A stretch of DNA of 64,000 nucleotides from Pseudomonas sp. JQ170C (GTDB taxonomy: Bacteria > Pseudomonadota > Gammaproteobacteria > Pseudomonadales > Pseudomonadaceae): the NCBI RefSeq assembly GCF_035581345.1, contig NZ_CP141608.1, forward strand, positions 434,001-498,000. The letters are read 5' to 3'. Made by a program: the position numbers and the translations under genes. The notes under the pieces were generated by a model. That model ran no database searches. It was not told the origin of the DNA and saw only the letters and a program-made list of their open reading frames with translations. Of this stretch, positions 40,092 to 49,159 are shown one piece after another (positions within the stretch are counted from its first letter, which is position 1; every line of letters begins with the position of its first letter).

Positions 40092-40328
40092 TGCAACCTA
40101 GTGCAACCCAAAATCTGTAGGAAAAAAGTGCAACTCGTCAGGTAGGTAAAACCCCACAACAAAAATGGCTGTTTCTGATGTGTTTTACGTATGGAAACAG
40201 CGTTTCTTGCTCCAAAAAGGAGCAAAAAAGTTAAGTAGTCCGAAATTTCCGACGAGGTGCAACTGGAATAAAAATATTGGTTGCACCTACTTTGCGTTGT
40301 TGCATAGCATTCGCGGCCTGGGTGCAAC
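40092..40328. promoter_or_regulatory. putA-putP control region with seven PutA-type GTTGCA sites
   Basis: The 355-bp divergent region holds TGCAAC at 40092-40097, 40102-40107, 40129-40134, 40258-40263 and 40323-40328, and the same hexamer on the other strand as GTTGCA at 40280-40285 and 40299-40304. GTTGCA is the sequence recognised by the PutA ribbon-helix-helix domain. The sites form a putA-proximal group of three and a putP-proximal group of four. Between them is an AT-rich stretch likely to hold the promoters. There is no other gene in this stretch. Confidence 0.85.
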
Positions 40329-40375
40329 CTCTTCGAGGCTGTCGCTACATAAAAACAAACGCCAGGGCGCAACAA

Positions 40376-41860
40376 ATGAGTGTAAGCAATCCAACCTTGA
40401 TCACTTTCGTGATCTACATCGCGGCAATGGTGTTGATCGGCTTCATGGCCTATCGCTCCACCAACAACCTCTCCGACTACATTCTCGGTGGCCGCAGCCT
40501 CGGCAGCGTCGTGACCGCGCTTTCGGCTGGTGCCTCGGACATGAGCGGCTGGCTGCTGATGGGCCTGCCGGGCGCCATCTACATGTCGGGTCTGTCGGAA
40601 AGCTGGATCGCCATCGGCCTGATCGTCGGCGCCTACCTGAACTGGCTGTTCGTTGCCGGTCGTCTGCGTGTGCAGACCGAGCACAACGGCGATGCCCTGA
40701 CGCTGCCGGACTACTTCTCCAGCCGTTTCGAGGACCAGAGCGGGCTGCTGCGGATCATCTCCGCCGTGGTAATCCTGGTGTTCTTCACCATCTATTGCGC
40801 CTCGGGCATCGTGGCGGGTGCCCGTCTGTTCGAAAGCACCTTCGGCATGTCGTACGAAACTGCCTTGTGGGCAGGCGCTGCGGCGACTATCGCCTACACC
40901 TTCGTCGGTGGTTTCCTGGCGGTGAGCTGGACCGATACTGTCCAGGCTACGCTGATGATCTTCGCCCTGATCCTGACCCCGGTGATCGTGCTGATCGCCA
41001 CGGGTGGCTTCGATACCACCTTTGCTGCGATCGAGCTGCAGGACGCGGGCAATTTCGACATGCTCAAGGGCACCACCTTCATCGGCATCATCTCGCTGAT
41101 GGGTTGGGGTCTGGGCTACTTCGGTCAGCCGCATATCCTGGCGCGTTTCATGGCTGCTGATTCGGTCAAGTCGATTGCCAATGCCCGTCGCATCTCCATG
41201 ACCTGGATGATCCTCTGCCTGGTCGGTACCTGTGCCGTTGGCTTCTTCGGTATTGCTTACTTCTCGGCGCATCCTGAAGTTGCGGGTCCTGTGAACGAGA
41301 ACCACGAGCGTGTGTTCATCGAACTGGCCAAGCTTCTGTTCAACCCATGGATCGCTGGCATTCTGCTTTCGGCCATCCTGGCGGCAGTGATGAGTACCCT
41401 GAGCTGCCAACTGCTGGTGTGCTCCAGTGCCCTGACCGAAGACTTCTACAAGACCTTCCTGCGTAAGGGTGCGTCCCAGCTGGAACTGGTCTGGGTCGGC
41501 CGCGCGATGGTACTGCTGGTCGCCGTGGTTGCCATCCTGATTGCCTCCAATCCGGAAAACCGCGTGCTGGGTCTGGTCAGCTACGCCTGGGCCGGTTTCG
41601 GTGCTGCCTTCGGTCCGGTTGTACTGATCTCGGTACTGTGGAAAGGCATGACCCGTAACGGTGCGCTGGCCGGCATCCTGGTGGGTGCGATCACCGTGGT
41701 GGTCTGGAAGCACTTCGCTATCTGGGGTCTGTACGAAATCATTCCGGGCTTCCTGTTCGGTGCCTTGGCGATCTACTTCGTCAGCAAGGCCGGCAGCCCT
41801 TCGGCTGCGATGGTTTCGCGCTTCGAAGCTGCAGATCAGGCGTTCAAGGTCGGTCATTGA
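40376..41860 (+). CDS. putP: Sodium/proline symporter
   Basis: A 494-residue inner-membrane symporter of the SSS family that imports proline with Na+. It has about 13 hydrophobic segments. Early residues YILGGRSLGS and SAGASDMSGWLLMGLPGA hold the Na+ and proline site residues of helix 2, and GWGLGYFGQPHILARFMA is the conserved PutP segment. The ATG at 40376 gives MSVSNPTLITFV; the longer open frame would cross the operator region. It is divergent from putA and presumably repressed by it. Confidence 0.97.
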   Translation: MSVSNPTLITFVIYIAAMVLIGFMAYRSTNNLSDYILGGRSLGSVVTALSAGASDMSGWLLMGLPGAIYMSGLSESWIAIGLIVGAYLNWLFVAGRLRVQTEHNGDALTLPDYFSSRFEDQSGLLRIISAVVILVFFTIYCASGIVAGARLFESTFGMSYETALWAGAAATIAYTFVGGFLAVSWTDTVQATLMIFALILTPVIVLIATGGFDTTFAAIELQDAGNFDMLKGTTFIGIISLMGWGLGYFGQPHILARFMAADSVKSIANARRISMTWMILCLVGTCAVGFFGIAYFSAHPEVAGPVNENHERVFIELAKLLFNPWIAGILLSAILAAVMSTLSCQLLVCSSALTEDFYKTFLRKGASQLELVWVGRAMVLLVAVVAILIASNPENRVLGLVSYAWAGFGAAFGPVVLISVLWKGMTRNGALAGILVGAITVVVWKHFAIWGLYEIIPGFLFGALAIYFVSKAGSPSAAMVSRFEAADQAFKVGH

Positions 41861-41880
41861 TCGGCGTCTGAACCCTGACT

Positions 41881-41919
41881 GACAACGGCCCGGCCTCCAC
41901 AAGAGGTCGGGCCGTTGTC
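41881..41919 (+). terminator. Hairpin terminator after putP
   Basis: A 17-bp stem (GACAACGGCCCGGCCTC with its complement, one G-U pair) closes a CACAA loop. Only GTTTC follows, so termination may be bidirectional or inefficient. Confidence 0.75.
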
Positions 41920-41987
41920 GTTTCGGCCGGGCGCTCCTGACGCCAGCCGCATGACGAGGTAAACTGCGCGGTCTTGCAGGAGTTGCC

Positions 41988-42824
41988 ATGAACTATCGTC
42001 ACGCCTTCCACGCCGGCAACCACGCCGACGTCTTCAAACACCTTGTCTTGACCCGCCTTATTGCGCTGATGGAGCGCAAGGAGCAGCCGTTCGCCTACCT
42101 TGACACCCATGCTGGCCTCGGTCTGTACGACCTGCAGGGCGACCAGGCGACTCGCACCGGCGAGTGGATCGAAGGTGTCGGGCGGCTTTGGGGGCGGGAT
42201 GACCTGCCGGAAGTGACCGCCGACTATCTGCGCATCCTGCGCAAGATGAACCCCGATGGCGAGCTGCGTTACTACCCGGGCTCGCCTGAGCTGGCCCGGC
42301 GCCTGGCCCGTCAGCAGGATCGCGTGTTGCTCAACGAGAAGCACCCCGAAGACGGGCGCATGCTCAAGGACAACATGAAGAAAGACCCACGCGTTGCCGT
42401 GCACCTGGGCGAAGGCTGGCACGTGCCGCGCGCCTTGCTGCCGGTGCAGGAAAAGCGTGCGGTGATGCTGATCGACCCGCCGTTCGAGCAGGCCGATGAG
42501 CTCAAGCGTTGCACCCTGGCGATGAAAGAGACCATTGGCCGCATGCGCCAGACGGTCGCGGCGATCTGGTACCCGATCAAGGATCAGCGTCAGTTGGTGC
42601 GTTTCTATCAGGACCTGACCAGCACCGGTGCACCGAAGCTGCTGCGCGTCGAGTTGTACGTGCACCCGCAGGACAGTCCGCAAGGCCTGAACGGCTCGGG
42701 CCTTGCCATTGCCAATCCGCCGTGGGGGCTTGAAGAAGAGCTGCGTGCGCTGTTGCCGTGGCTGTCGCAGGTGCTGGCGCAGAGCCAGGGCAGTTGGCGG
42801 ATGGACTGGCTTATCGCTGAGTAA
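41988..42824 (+). CDS. rlmJ: 23S rRNA (adenine2030-N6)-methyltransferase
   Basis: A 278-residue SAM-dependent methyltransferase that modifies A2030 of 23S rRNA. The start MNYRHAFHAGNHADVFKHL is the family signature, followed by YLDTHAGLGLYDL (SAM site) and the catalytic DPPFE motif in MLIDPPFEQADE. Full length. It lies between putP and the LPS cluster and is probably transcribed alone. Confidence 0.95.
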   Translation: MNYRHAFHAGNHADVFKHLVLTRLIALMERKEQPFAYLDTHAGLGLYDLQGDQATRTGEWIEGVGRLWGRDDLPEVTADYLRILRKMNPDGELRYYPGSPELARRLARQQDRVLLNEKHPEDGRMLKDNMKKDPRVAVHLGEGWHVPRALLPVQEKRAVMLIDPPFEQADELKRCTLAMKETIGRMRQTVAAIWYPIKDQRQLVRFYQDLTSTGAPKLLRVELYVHPQDSPQGLNGSGLAIANPPWGLEEELRALLPWLSQVLAQSQGSWRMDWLIAE

Positions 42825-42828
42825 CGGC

Positions 42829-42846
42829 GGCAAGCCCGCTCCTGCG
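42829..42846. repeat. Partial REP remnant
   Basis: GGCAAGCCCGCTCCTGC is the middle of a REP core without its partner. It directly precedes a TATAAT box. Confidence 0.5.
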
Positions 42847-42854
42847 CTTTACGT

Positions 42855-42860
42855 TATAAT
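42855..42860 (+). promoter_or_regulatory. Perfect -10 box (TATAAT) before the LPS cluster
   Basis: TATAAT at 42855-42860 would start a transcript near 42867, about 63 bases before wapO. No good -35 is seen at the expected distance; a partial REP lies there. Confidence 0.5.
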
Positions 42861-42880
42861 CCCGCTCTTTCGTTGCCGCT

Positions 42881-42907
42881 CGCCCCTCGGGGCCAGGGCG
42901 CATTTTT
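42881..42907 (+). terminator. Terminator-like hairpin in the wapO leader
   Basis: CGCCC (42881-42885) can pair with GGGCG (42896-42900), with a competing GCCCC/GGGGC stem inside, followed by CATTTTTA. It lies after the TATAAT box, so it could end rlmJ transcripts or act as an attenuator. Confidence 0.45.
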
Positions 42908-42929
42908 ACAGATTGAAGAGGCTAGACCC

Positions 42930-44687
42930 TTGGCATTGACGATTCTTGGCCTGTCCGGCGCCCTTAGCCATGATCCTTCCGCGGCCCTGTACATCGACGG
43001 CAAGCTGGTTGCCGCCGCTGAAGAAGAGCGCTTCGTGCGCGACAAACATGCAAAGAACCGCATGCCCTACGAATCGGCGAAGTTCTGCCTGGAGCAAGCG
43101 GGCATCAAGCCTTCCGACGTTGACGTGGTAGCGATCCCGTTCGCTCCGATCAGCTTGTTCGGCAAGGCGCGCTGGCACTACGCCAAGCGTTACTGGTATG
43201 CCCCGGATCGCGCCCTGGATGCGATCCTGATGGGCAACCGTCGCTACAAGCGCTACCGCAAGAAGATCGTCTGGTGCCTGGAGCAACTGGGCTTCGACCC
43301 CAAGAAGGTCAAGATCGAGCCGGTCGAGCACCACCTGGCTCACGCCTCCAGTGCCTACCACTGCTCGGGCTTCAAGGAAAAGACCGCGATCCTCGGCATC
43401 GACGGCAAGGGCGAGTACGCCACCACCTTCTTCGGCTATGGCGAAAACGGCAAGATCCACAAGATCAAGGAATTCTTCGATCCGGATTCGTTGGGTGGCC
43501 TGTACGGCGCGATCACCGAATTCCTCGGCTTCGAGATGCTCGACGGCGAGTTCAAGGTCATGGGCATGGCGCCCTATGGCGATGCCAGCAAGTACGACTT
43601 CTCGCGTCTGGCCTCGTTCGAGAACGGCGAGCTGGTGATCAACACCGACTACGCCAACGTCATCGGCCTGCGTCGCTACAAAGAGAAGGGCAAGGGGTTC
43701 TACTTCTCGCCAAAGCTCATCGAGTGGCTGGGCCCCAAGCGCGAAGGCGATATCGCCGACGAGCCGTACATCCACTACGCGGCCAGCATGCAGGCGTTGT
43801 TCGAGAAGATCGCCCTGCAGATGATCGACCACTACCTGGGCGACATCCTCAAGGAAACCGGCAAGCTGGCGTTCGCCGGCGGTTGCGCGCTGAACGTCAA
43901 GCTCAACCAGAAGATCATTGCCCGTCCTGACCTCAAGGAACTGTTCGTGCAGCCGGCTTCCGGCGACGCCGGTACCGCGGTCGGTGCTGCGGCCTATGTG
44001 TCCCACGCCCGTGGTGTGCCGGTCGAGAAGATGGAACACGTTTACCTCGGCCCTGCGTACTCCAACGAAGACGTGATCGCAGCCTGTGCCCGTCATCCAA
44101 GTCAGCCGAAATGGCGCAAGCTGGATAACATGCCGGAGCAGATTGCCAAGATCATGGTCGATGGCAACCCGGTAGCTTGGTTCCAGGGTCGCATGGAGTT
44201 CGGTCCGCGTGCCCTGGGTGGTCGTTCGATCATCGGTTGCCCAAGCGTTGCCGGCGTTGCCGACCGCATCAACCACCAGATCAAGTTCCGCGAGCGCTGG
44301 AGGCCTTTCTGCCCGTCGATGCTCGACACCGTCGCCCCGCAGATGATCAAGATCGATCACCCGGCGCCGTTCATGACCTTCACTTTTGAAGTGGCGGAAG
44401 AGTGGAAGACCCGCGTGCCGGAAGTCGTCCATGAAGACGGCACTTCGCGGGCCCAGGTGCTCAAGCGCGAGTACAACCCGCGTTACTACGACATGATGAA
44501 GGCGCTGGAAGACCTGACCGGTAACGGCGTGTCGCTCAACACTTCGCTCAACCGTCGTGGCGAACCGATGATCTGCTCGCCGACCGACGCCTTGAACATG
44601 TTCTTCGGCTCGGACCTGCAGTACCTGATCATGGAAGACATTCTGGTAGTCAAGGACGGCGCGAACACTTATGACGTCCAGGGCTGA
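42930..44687 (+). CDS. wapO: Carbamoyltransferase of the NodU/CmcH family (WapO-like, LPS core)
   Basis: A 585-residue enzyme with an N-terminal Kae1-like ATPase domain (LGLSGALSHDPSAAL; HHLAHASSAYHCSGF with metal-binding His) and a C-terminal carbamoyl-transfer domain (GRMEFGPRALGGRSIIGCP, FRERWRPFCPS, NTSLNRRGEPM). In P. aeruginosa a gene of this kind, in the same neighbourhood, carbamoylates heptose II of the inner LPS core. TTG at 42930 is taken as start because AGAGG lies 8 bases upstream and homologues start at this Leu; no ATG fits. Its last 17 bases overlap the next gene. Confidence 0.88.
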   Translation: MALTILGLSGALSHDPSAALYIDGKLVAAAEEERFVRDKHAKNRMPYESAKFCLEQAGIKPSDVDVVAIPFAPISLFGKARWHYAKRYWYAPDRALDAILMGNRRYKRYRKKIVWCLEQLGFDPKKVKIEPVEHHLAHASSAYHCSGFKEKTAILGIDGKGEYATTFFGYGENGKIHKIKEFFDPDSLGGLYGAITEFLGFEMLDGEFKVMGMAPYGDASKYDFSRLASFENGELVINTDYANVIGLRRYKEKGKGFYFSPKLIEWLGPKREGDIADEPYIHYAASMQALFEKIALQMIDHYLGDILKETGKLAFAGGCALNVKLNQKIIARPDLKELFVQPASGDAGTAVGAAAYVSHARGVPVEKMEHVYLGPAYSNEDVIAACARHPSQPKWRKLDNMPEQIAKIMVDGNPVAWFQGRMEFGPRALGGRSIIGCPSVAGVADRINHQIKFRERWRPFCPSMLDTVAPQMIKIDHPAPFMTFTFEVAEEWKTRVPEVVHEDGTSRAQVLKREYNPRYYDMMKALEDLTGNGVSLNTSLNRRGEPMICSPTDALNMFFGSDLQYLIMEDILVVKDGANTYDVQG

Positions 44688-45801
44688 AAAGCGCGTCCTG
44701 CAGTTCTGCCACGGCTATGACGGTCCGTTTCTGGACTGCGCGCGCCAGTACGCCAGCCTGTTCAGCGGCAGCGGTTACAAGGTCACCACGGTGTTCCTGA
44801 CCGGTGCCGCCGACCCGGAAGTGGCGGCCGGCTGCGCGTCTGACGAAGTGCTGTTCCTTGAATTCAGCTCCAAGGCCATCCGCGGCCTCAAGCTGGGGGC
44901 GATCCGCGCATTGCGCCGGATCGTCGCCACGCGCAACTTCAGCTTTTGCATCGCCCACCGCTTCAAGCCTATCTACATCGCCTTGCTCGGCAGCCGTTTG
45001 CCGGTGATCGGCGTGCACCATGCATTTGGTGATTACCAGCGCAGCAGCCGGCAGTTGTTTGCCAATCTGTTTCGCCAGCGCTTGAGCCTGCTTGGGGTGT
45101 CCGATGCGGTGCGCGACGACATGCGTAAGTGCCTGGCCAAGTGGCCGGTCGAGCGCATTCAGACGCTCTATAACCGTATTGATATCGAAGCGCTGCAGGC
45201 CATTCAGGTGCCGGTCGACGAGGCTCGTCAGGCGCTGGGCTTGGACCCGCAGGCGTGGATTGTCGGTAACGTCGGCCGCCTGCATCCGGACAAGGACCAG
45301 GCCACCCTGCTGCGTGGCTTTGCCCAGGCGCTGCCTGGCCTGGCGGCTGGTGCGCGCCTGGCCATTTTGGGCAAGGGTCGCCTGGAGCAGTCGCTCAAGA
45401 CCCTGGCGGCTGAGCTGGGTGTTGCCGGGCAGGTGGATTTTCTTGGTCAGGTGCCTGACGCTCGCCGCTACTTCAAGGCGTTCGATGCGTTTGCCCTGAG
45501 CTCGGATCACGAGCCGTTCGGTATGGTGCTGCTCGAAGCCATGGTCGCCGGAGTACCGGTACTGGCCACGGCGTGCGGCGGTGCCCTGGAAGTGGTCGAA
45601 GGGGTCGGTATTCTGTTCCCGCTTGGCGATGCCGAGCGCCTGGGGCAGGGGCTTCAGCACTTGGCCGTGCTGGACGAGGGCCAGCGCCAGGAATGTGCCG
45701 AGCGCATGCTGCAGCGGTTGTATGAGCGTTTTTCCGATAGCGCCGTGCGCGATACCTTCTGGCAACTGCCGCACGTTCGCGCGCTGACCGCGGAGGCTTG
45801 A
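44671..45801 (+). CDS. wapH: GT4-family glycosyltransferase of the LPS core (WapH-like)
   Basis: A 376-residue two-domain GT-B glycosyltransferase. The C-terminal donor domain has GNVGRLHPDKDQATLL, LAILGKGRLEQSL and the retaining-enzyme motif SSDHEPFGMVLLEAMVAGVPV (E-x7-E). The place after the carbamoyltransferase and before mig-14 fits wapH of P. aeruginosa, which adds a core hexose. The gene start overlaps wapO by 17 bases and its stop overlaps mig-14 (TGATG). The sugar is inferred from context only. Confidence 0.85.
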   Translation: MTSRAEKRVLQFCHGYDGPFLDCARQYASLFSGSGYKVTTVFLTGAADPEVAAGCASDEVLFLEFSSKAIRGLKLGAIRALRRIVATRNFSFCIAHRFKPIYIALLGSRLPVIGVHHAFGDYQRSSRQLFANLFRQRLSLLGVSDAVRDDMRKCLAKWPVERIQTLYNRIDIEALQAIQVPVDEARQALGLDPQAWIVGNVGRLHPDKDQATLLRGFAQALPGLAAGARLAILGKGRLEQSLKTLAAELGVAGQVDFLGQVPDARRYFKAFDAFALSSDHEPFGMVLLEAMVAGVPVLATACGGALEVVEGVGILFPLGDAERLGQGLQHLAVLDEGQRQECAERMLQRLYERFSDSAVRDTFWQLPHVRALTAEA

Positions 45802-46697
45802 TGCTTAATCATATTCAAGGCTGGCGCGAGCGCGGCTGGTCCGTGATCGATGCCGCTACTTACGCCCAGGCCTGGCAGCGCTTTGGTGGCAGTGTCGCCA
45901 CCCACCCCCTGGTGATTGAACAGCTGGCGGACCTGGCGCAGATTCCGGTGCGTTACCTGGGCTGGGAACACAATGGCGAGCTAAAGGCCGCGATCCCGAC
46001 CTGGGGGCGCTACCTGGCCCTGTCCAAGGACGTGCTCAAGCGCCAAGGCAAGAAAGGCCTGTACGACCTGGGCAATGCCGAGCTGATCCTGCCGGCGGCT
46101 GCCGATGCACAGGCACCGCTGCGCCATGCCGGGCGTTATCTGTCCGAGCTCAATCAGGGGCGCTTTGCCAATCTCAAGCCCCAGGCCGAGTCACTGGCCA
46201 TGGCGCGTACGCCGGAAGACCTGTCGAAGAAGTTTCGCTACAACCAGCGCCGCGAGCTGAGGCTGCTGGAAGAGGCGGGCGGCCAGGTACGGCCGGTCAC
46301 CGACTTCAGCAGCGCCGAACTGGCGGCAATTTATTGCGATCTGTTCAAGCGTCGCTGGGAGTTCCCGGCAACGGGTGCCGAGCGTATGGCCGATGTCATC
46401 GAGCGCTTGCGGGAGCTGTTGATCGGCTCGGTACTGTTTCTCGACGGTGCGCCGATTGCCATTCAGCTAGTGTACCGCGTCGAGGCGCCGGAGTGGATCA
46501 GCGTCGAGTACATCAACGGTGGCGTTGACCCGCAAACCAAGGCGTTCAGCCCTGGCAGCGTATTGAGCTTTCTCAATACGCAGGCGGCCTGGGAGGATGC
46601 CCGGGCACGCAACAAGCCGCTGCGTTTCTCGTTCGGTCGCGCCGATCGTGAGTACAAGGATCGTTGGTGCAACCCCGTGCCGGTGTTTCAGGTGTGA
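45801..46697 (+). CDS. mig-14: Mig-14 family protein (antimicrobial peptide resistance)
   Basis: A 298-residue protein of the Mig-14 family, known from Salmonella and P. aeruginosa as a factor in resistance to cationic antimicrobial peptides. The fold resembles a GNAT/FemAB-type acyltransferase: LSKKFRYNQRRELRLLEEAGG followed by FKRRWEFPATGAERM and the C-terminal KPLRFSFGRADREYKDRW. No signal peptide or membrane helix. It starts in the stop of wapH and ends in the start of the de-N-acetylase (GTGA), so translation is coupled through three genes. Confidence 0.88.
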   Translation: MLNHIQGWRERGWSVIDAATYAQAWQRFGGSVATHPLVIEQLADLAQIPVRYLGWEHNGELKAAIPTWGRYLALSKDVLKRQGKKGLYDLGNAELILPAAADAQAPLRHAGRYLSELNQGRFANLKPQAESLAMARTPEDLSKKFRYNQRRELRLLEEAGGQVRPVTDFSSAELAAIYCDLFKRRWEFPATGAERMADVIERLRELLIGSVLFLDGAPIAIQLVYRVEAPEWISVEYINGGVDPQTKAFSPGSVLSFLNTQAAWEDARARNKPLRFSFGRADREYKDRWCNPVPVFQV

Positions 46698-48094
46698 GCC
46701 GCAAGCAGCAGCTGCTCAAGCAGCACCGGCGTAACAAGCGGCTGGGGCTGCTGGTCAGCCTGGTGGTACTCGTCGCGCTGGGTATTTTTGTACAGTGGTG
46801 GTTGCCACTGCTGCTCTTGCCGTTGCTGTGGGTCGCCCACGAGGCCTGGTTTGCCGACCACCTGTTCTATTCGCCTGCCGAAGATTATCAATATGCCTTC
46901 CCTGCCGACTGCGTCGCCCACCCGGTCGAACTGGTTGGCGGTGCTGTGCGGCTGCCGTCGCCCCTGGATCTTGCCGGGGACGCAACCCTGGTGTTGCAGC
47001 TGCGACTGAAAAGCCGTTGGCTCGGGCGTTTTCTGGACCCCGCTGTGGTGCTTGGCGATGAGGACTGCCAGACCTTCGAGCGTGGCGTTGCAGGGGTGCG
47101 TTACCTCAACCTCACAGGCTTGGCCGGCTCTTTGAGCGCCGGCCAATTGCGTTTGCGCGGTCGGCACTGTCGCTTGCCGACCGAAGCGACGCTGTGGGTT
47201 GTCCCCACTCAAGACCTGCGCCAGAAGCGGATCATGGTGATAGCGCCGCATGCCGACGATGCCGAGCTTGCGGCCTACGGCTTGTACAGCCAGGCGCAGG
47301 AAGCCTGGGTGGTAACCCTGACCGCCGGTGAAATCGAAGCCGAACACTATCAACAGATGGGCCTGGACAAGGCCGAGGCTGCGCGCTTGAAGGGGCGGCT
47401 GCGGGCCTGGGACAGTATTGCCGTTCCCCGTTGGGCGGGTATTCCCGAGGCGCACTGTGTGCAGCTGGGCTATTTCTGTCTGCAACTGCCGGCGATGCAG
47501 GCGACCCCTGACCAACCGATTGCCTCGCGCGAAGCCGAGCTTGCCGATACGCGCCTGTTCCGCCAATTCAACTCGATCACGCTGCCGGGTGACCAGGACG
47601 GTGCGCCAACCTGGAGCAACTTGCTGGCGGACCTGCGCGCGTTGTTGCTCCAGGCGCGCCCGCAGGTGTTGGTCATGCCGCACCCGACACTCGACCCTCA
47701 CCCAGACCACATCTGCGCCCAGGCGGCGGTACTTCAAGCCTTGCAAGGCTTGGCGTGGCAGCCAGAGACCGTGCTGGGTTATGCCAATCATCTGCACGAT
47801 AACGACCGCTGGCCGATGGGCGAAAGTGGTACCGGCGTTACTTTGCCACCGCAATTGGAAGGTGGAGAAAGCTGGGCGCCCTACAGCATGCTGTTGGACC
47901 TGCCCACTCAGCGTGACAAGGCCATGGCACTTGGCATGATGCATGACCTGCAACCGCCGGCTCCGTTCAAGCGTCGCCTGCGCCGCCTGCTCCAGCGCTG
48001 GCTGGCGGGCCGACGCGCTTCGCCCTATGGCGAGAACGAGTTTTTCCGCAAGGCTGTACGTCGACATGAATTGTTCTGGCGCCGTGATCTCTGA
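46694..48094 (+). CDS. dnpA: Membrane-anchored PIG-L-type de-N-acetylase (DnpA-like)
   Basis: A 466-residue protein. One strong hydrophobic hairpin lies at about 18-48. The catalytic domain has the zinc motif PHADD at 185-189 and the third ligand His in LDPHPDHICAQ, as in PIG-L/LmbE N-acetyl hydrolases. DnpA of P. aeruginosa, at the same locus, affects fluoroquinolone persistence and probably deacetylates an LPS-core sugar. The start is GTG at 46694, overlapping the mig-14 stop by 4 bases. The N-terminal 165 residues lack a known domain. Confidence 0.88.
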   Translation: MSRKQQLLKQHRRNKRLGLLVSLVVLVALGIFVQWWLPLLLLPLLWVAHEAWFADHLFYSPAEDYQYAFPADCVAHPVELVGGAVRLPSPLDLAGDATLVLQLRLKSRWLGRFLDPAVVLGDEDCQTFERGVAGVRYLNLTGLAGSLSAGQLRLRGRHCRLPTEATLWVVPTQDLRQKRIMVIAPHADDAELAAYGLYSQAQEAWVVTLTAGEIEAEHYQQMGLDKAEAARLKGRLRAWDSIAVPRWAGIPEAHCVQLGYFCLQLPAMQATPDQPIASREAELADTRLFRQFNSITLPGDQDGAPTWSNLLADLRALLLQARPQVLVMPHPTLDPHPDHICAQAAVLQALQGLAWQPETVLGYANHLHDNDRWPMGESGTGVTLPPQLEGGESWAPYSMLLDLPTQRDKAMALGMMHDLQPPAPFKRRLRRLLQRWLAGRRASPYGENEFFRKAVRRHELFWRRDL

Positions 48095-48142
48095 TCGGGG
48101 CGCATGACTGTTAGCGGCCAAGCAAAGGCCGCAAGGAAGACA

Positions 48143-49099
48143 ATGAAAGTTCTATTTCTGGTGCAGAAAGAACAACGGGCCATCCTCGATCGTCTCTACG
48201 ACGGCGTAGCTGCCCATTGCGAATGCGATCTGCGCTGGCTCAGCAGTGCCGATCAGCGCAACCTGCGCAGTTATTTCCGTCGCGAAGTCAACGTTGAAAA
48301 GTATGATCGGATCGTGTTTTTCCTGCGTTTCAAGCAAGAAATCCGTCAGGTCGGTTTCATTCGGACGGTGCCTAACCTGGTCATCCTCGAACACGACGCC
48401 TACCAGAACTACATCCCGTGCAAGTACACCGGCAAGTTCAGTGCGCATTACCGCCAGCTGCCGTGGGCGCGGGTGATCAGCTCCGGGTACATGGTCAGTG
48501 AGCGCCTGCGCCAGGAAGGCTTCGACGCCGAGTTCGTGCCCAAGGGCTATGACCAGCAGTTGCTCGCCGACCAGGGGCGTGAACGGGATATCGAGCTGGC
48601 CTTTGTCGGTAGCACCAATAGCGTGGCCTACAGCGGGCGCAAGGCGTTGCTGGACGAGCTGGCGCAGGTTGAAAACCTGCTGGTGACCCGGACCAAGTCC
48701 GGTGAAGAGTACTGTGACACGCTCAACCGCATACGTTTCTTCGTCAGTGCCGATGTGGGCATGGGCGAGTACATGATCAAGAATTTCGAGGCCATGGCCT
48801 GTGGCTGTGTGCTGCTGGCGTATGACCAGGGTGAGGCGGAAAATCGCGCCCTGGGTCTGACAGACATGCATAACGTGGTGCTGTATAACAGCATCGCGCA
48901 GTTGCAAGAGAAGCTCAAAGTACTGCGCGCCGACCCCGCGTTGGCCGAGGAAATCGGTCGCAATGGTCGTGATCTGGCGGTTGCGCAATTCAGCTTCGCT
49001 CAAGTGGGTCGTAGCATCGTTGAAAAAATGCAGTCACCTCTGCGTCCCCGTCCAGCCCTGACCGGCTGGCAGCGTTTGCGTTTGAGACTGGGCCTATGA
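48143..49099 (+). CDS. ssg: Glycosyltransferase of the Ssg type
   Basis: A 318-residue GT-B-like transferase. The C-terminal domain has the donor-site segment FVSADVGMGEYMIKNFEAMACGCVLLAY, typical of GT4-like enzymes, while the N-terminal domain is short. Synteny with P. aeruginosa suggests Ssg, a cell-surface glycosyltransferase needed for normal LPS/exopolysaccharide. AAGGAAG precedes the ATG at 48143; a longer start at 48104 is less likely. The name is inferred from locus and size. Confidence 0.8.
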   Translation: MKVLFLVQKEQRAILDRLYDGVAAHCECDLRWLSSADQRNLRSYFRREVNVEKYDRIVFFLRFKQEIRQVGFIRTVPNLVILEHDAYQNYIPCKYTGKFSAHYRQLPWARVISSGYMVSERLRQEGFDAEFVPKGYDQQLLADQGRERDIELAFVGSTNSVAYSGRKALLDELAQVENLLVTRTKSGEEYCDTLNRIRFFVSADVGMGEYMIKNFEAMACGCVLLAYDQGEAENRALGLTDMHNVVLYNSIAQLQEKLKVLRADPALAEEIGRNGRDLAVAQFSFAQVGRSIVEKMQSPLRPRPALTGWQRLRLRLGL

Positions 49100-49159
49100 G
49101 CCGGCTGTCCTGCGTCATGGTCTCAAACAACCGAATACAGAAGATGGGGAGGGAATCCG

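Noticed and set aside
39989..41989. A 666-codon minus-strand frame across putP and the put control region
   Set aside because: It is antisense to putP, runs through the PutA operators and resembles no family.
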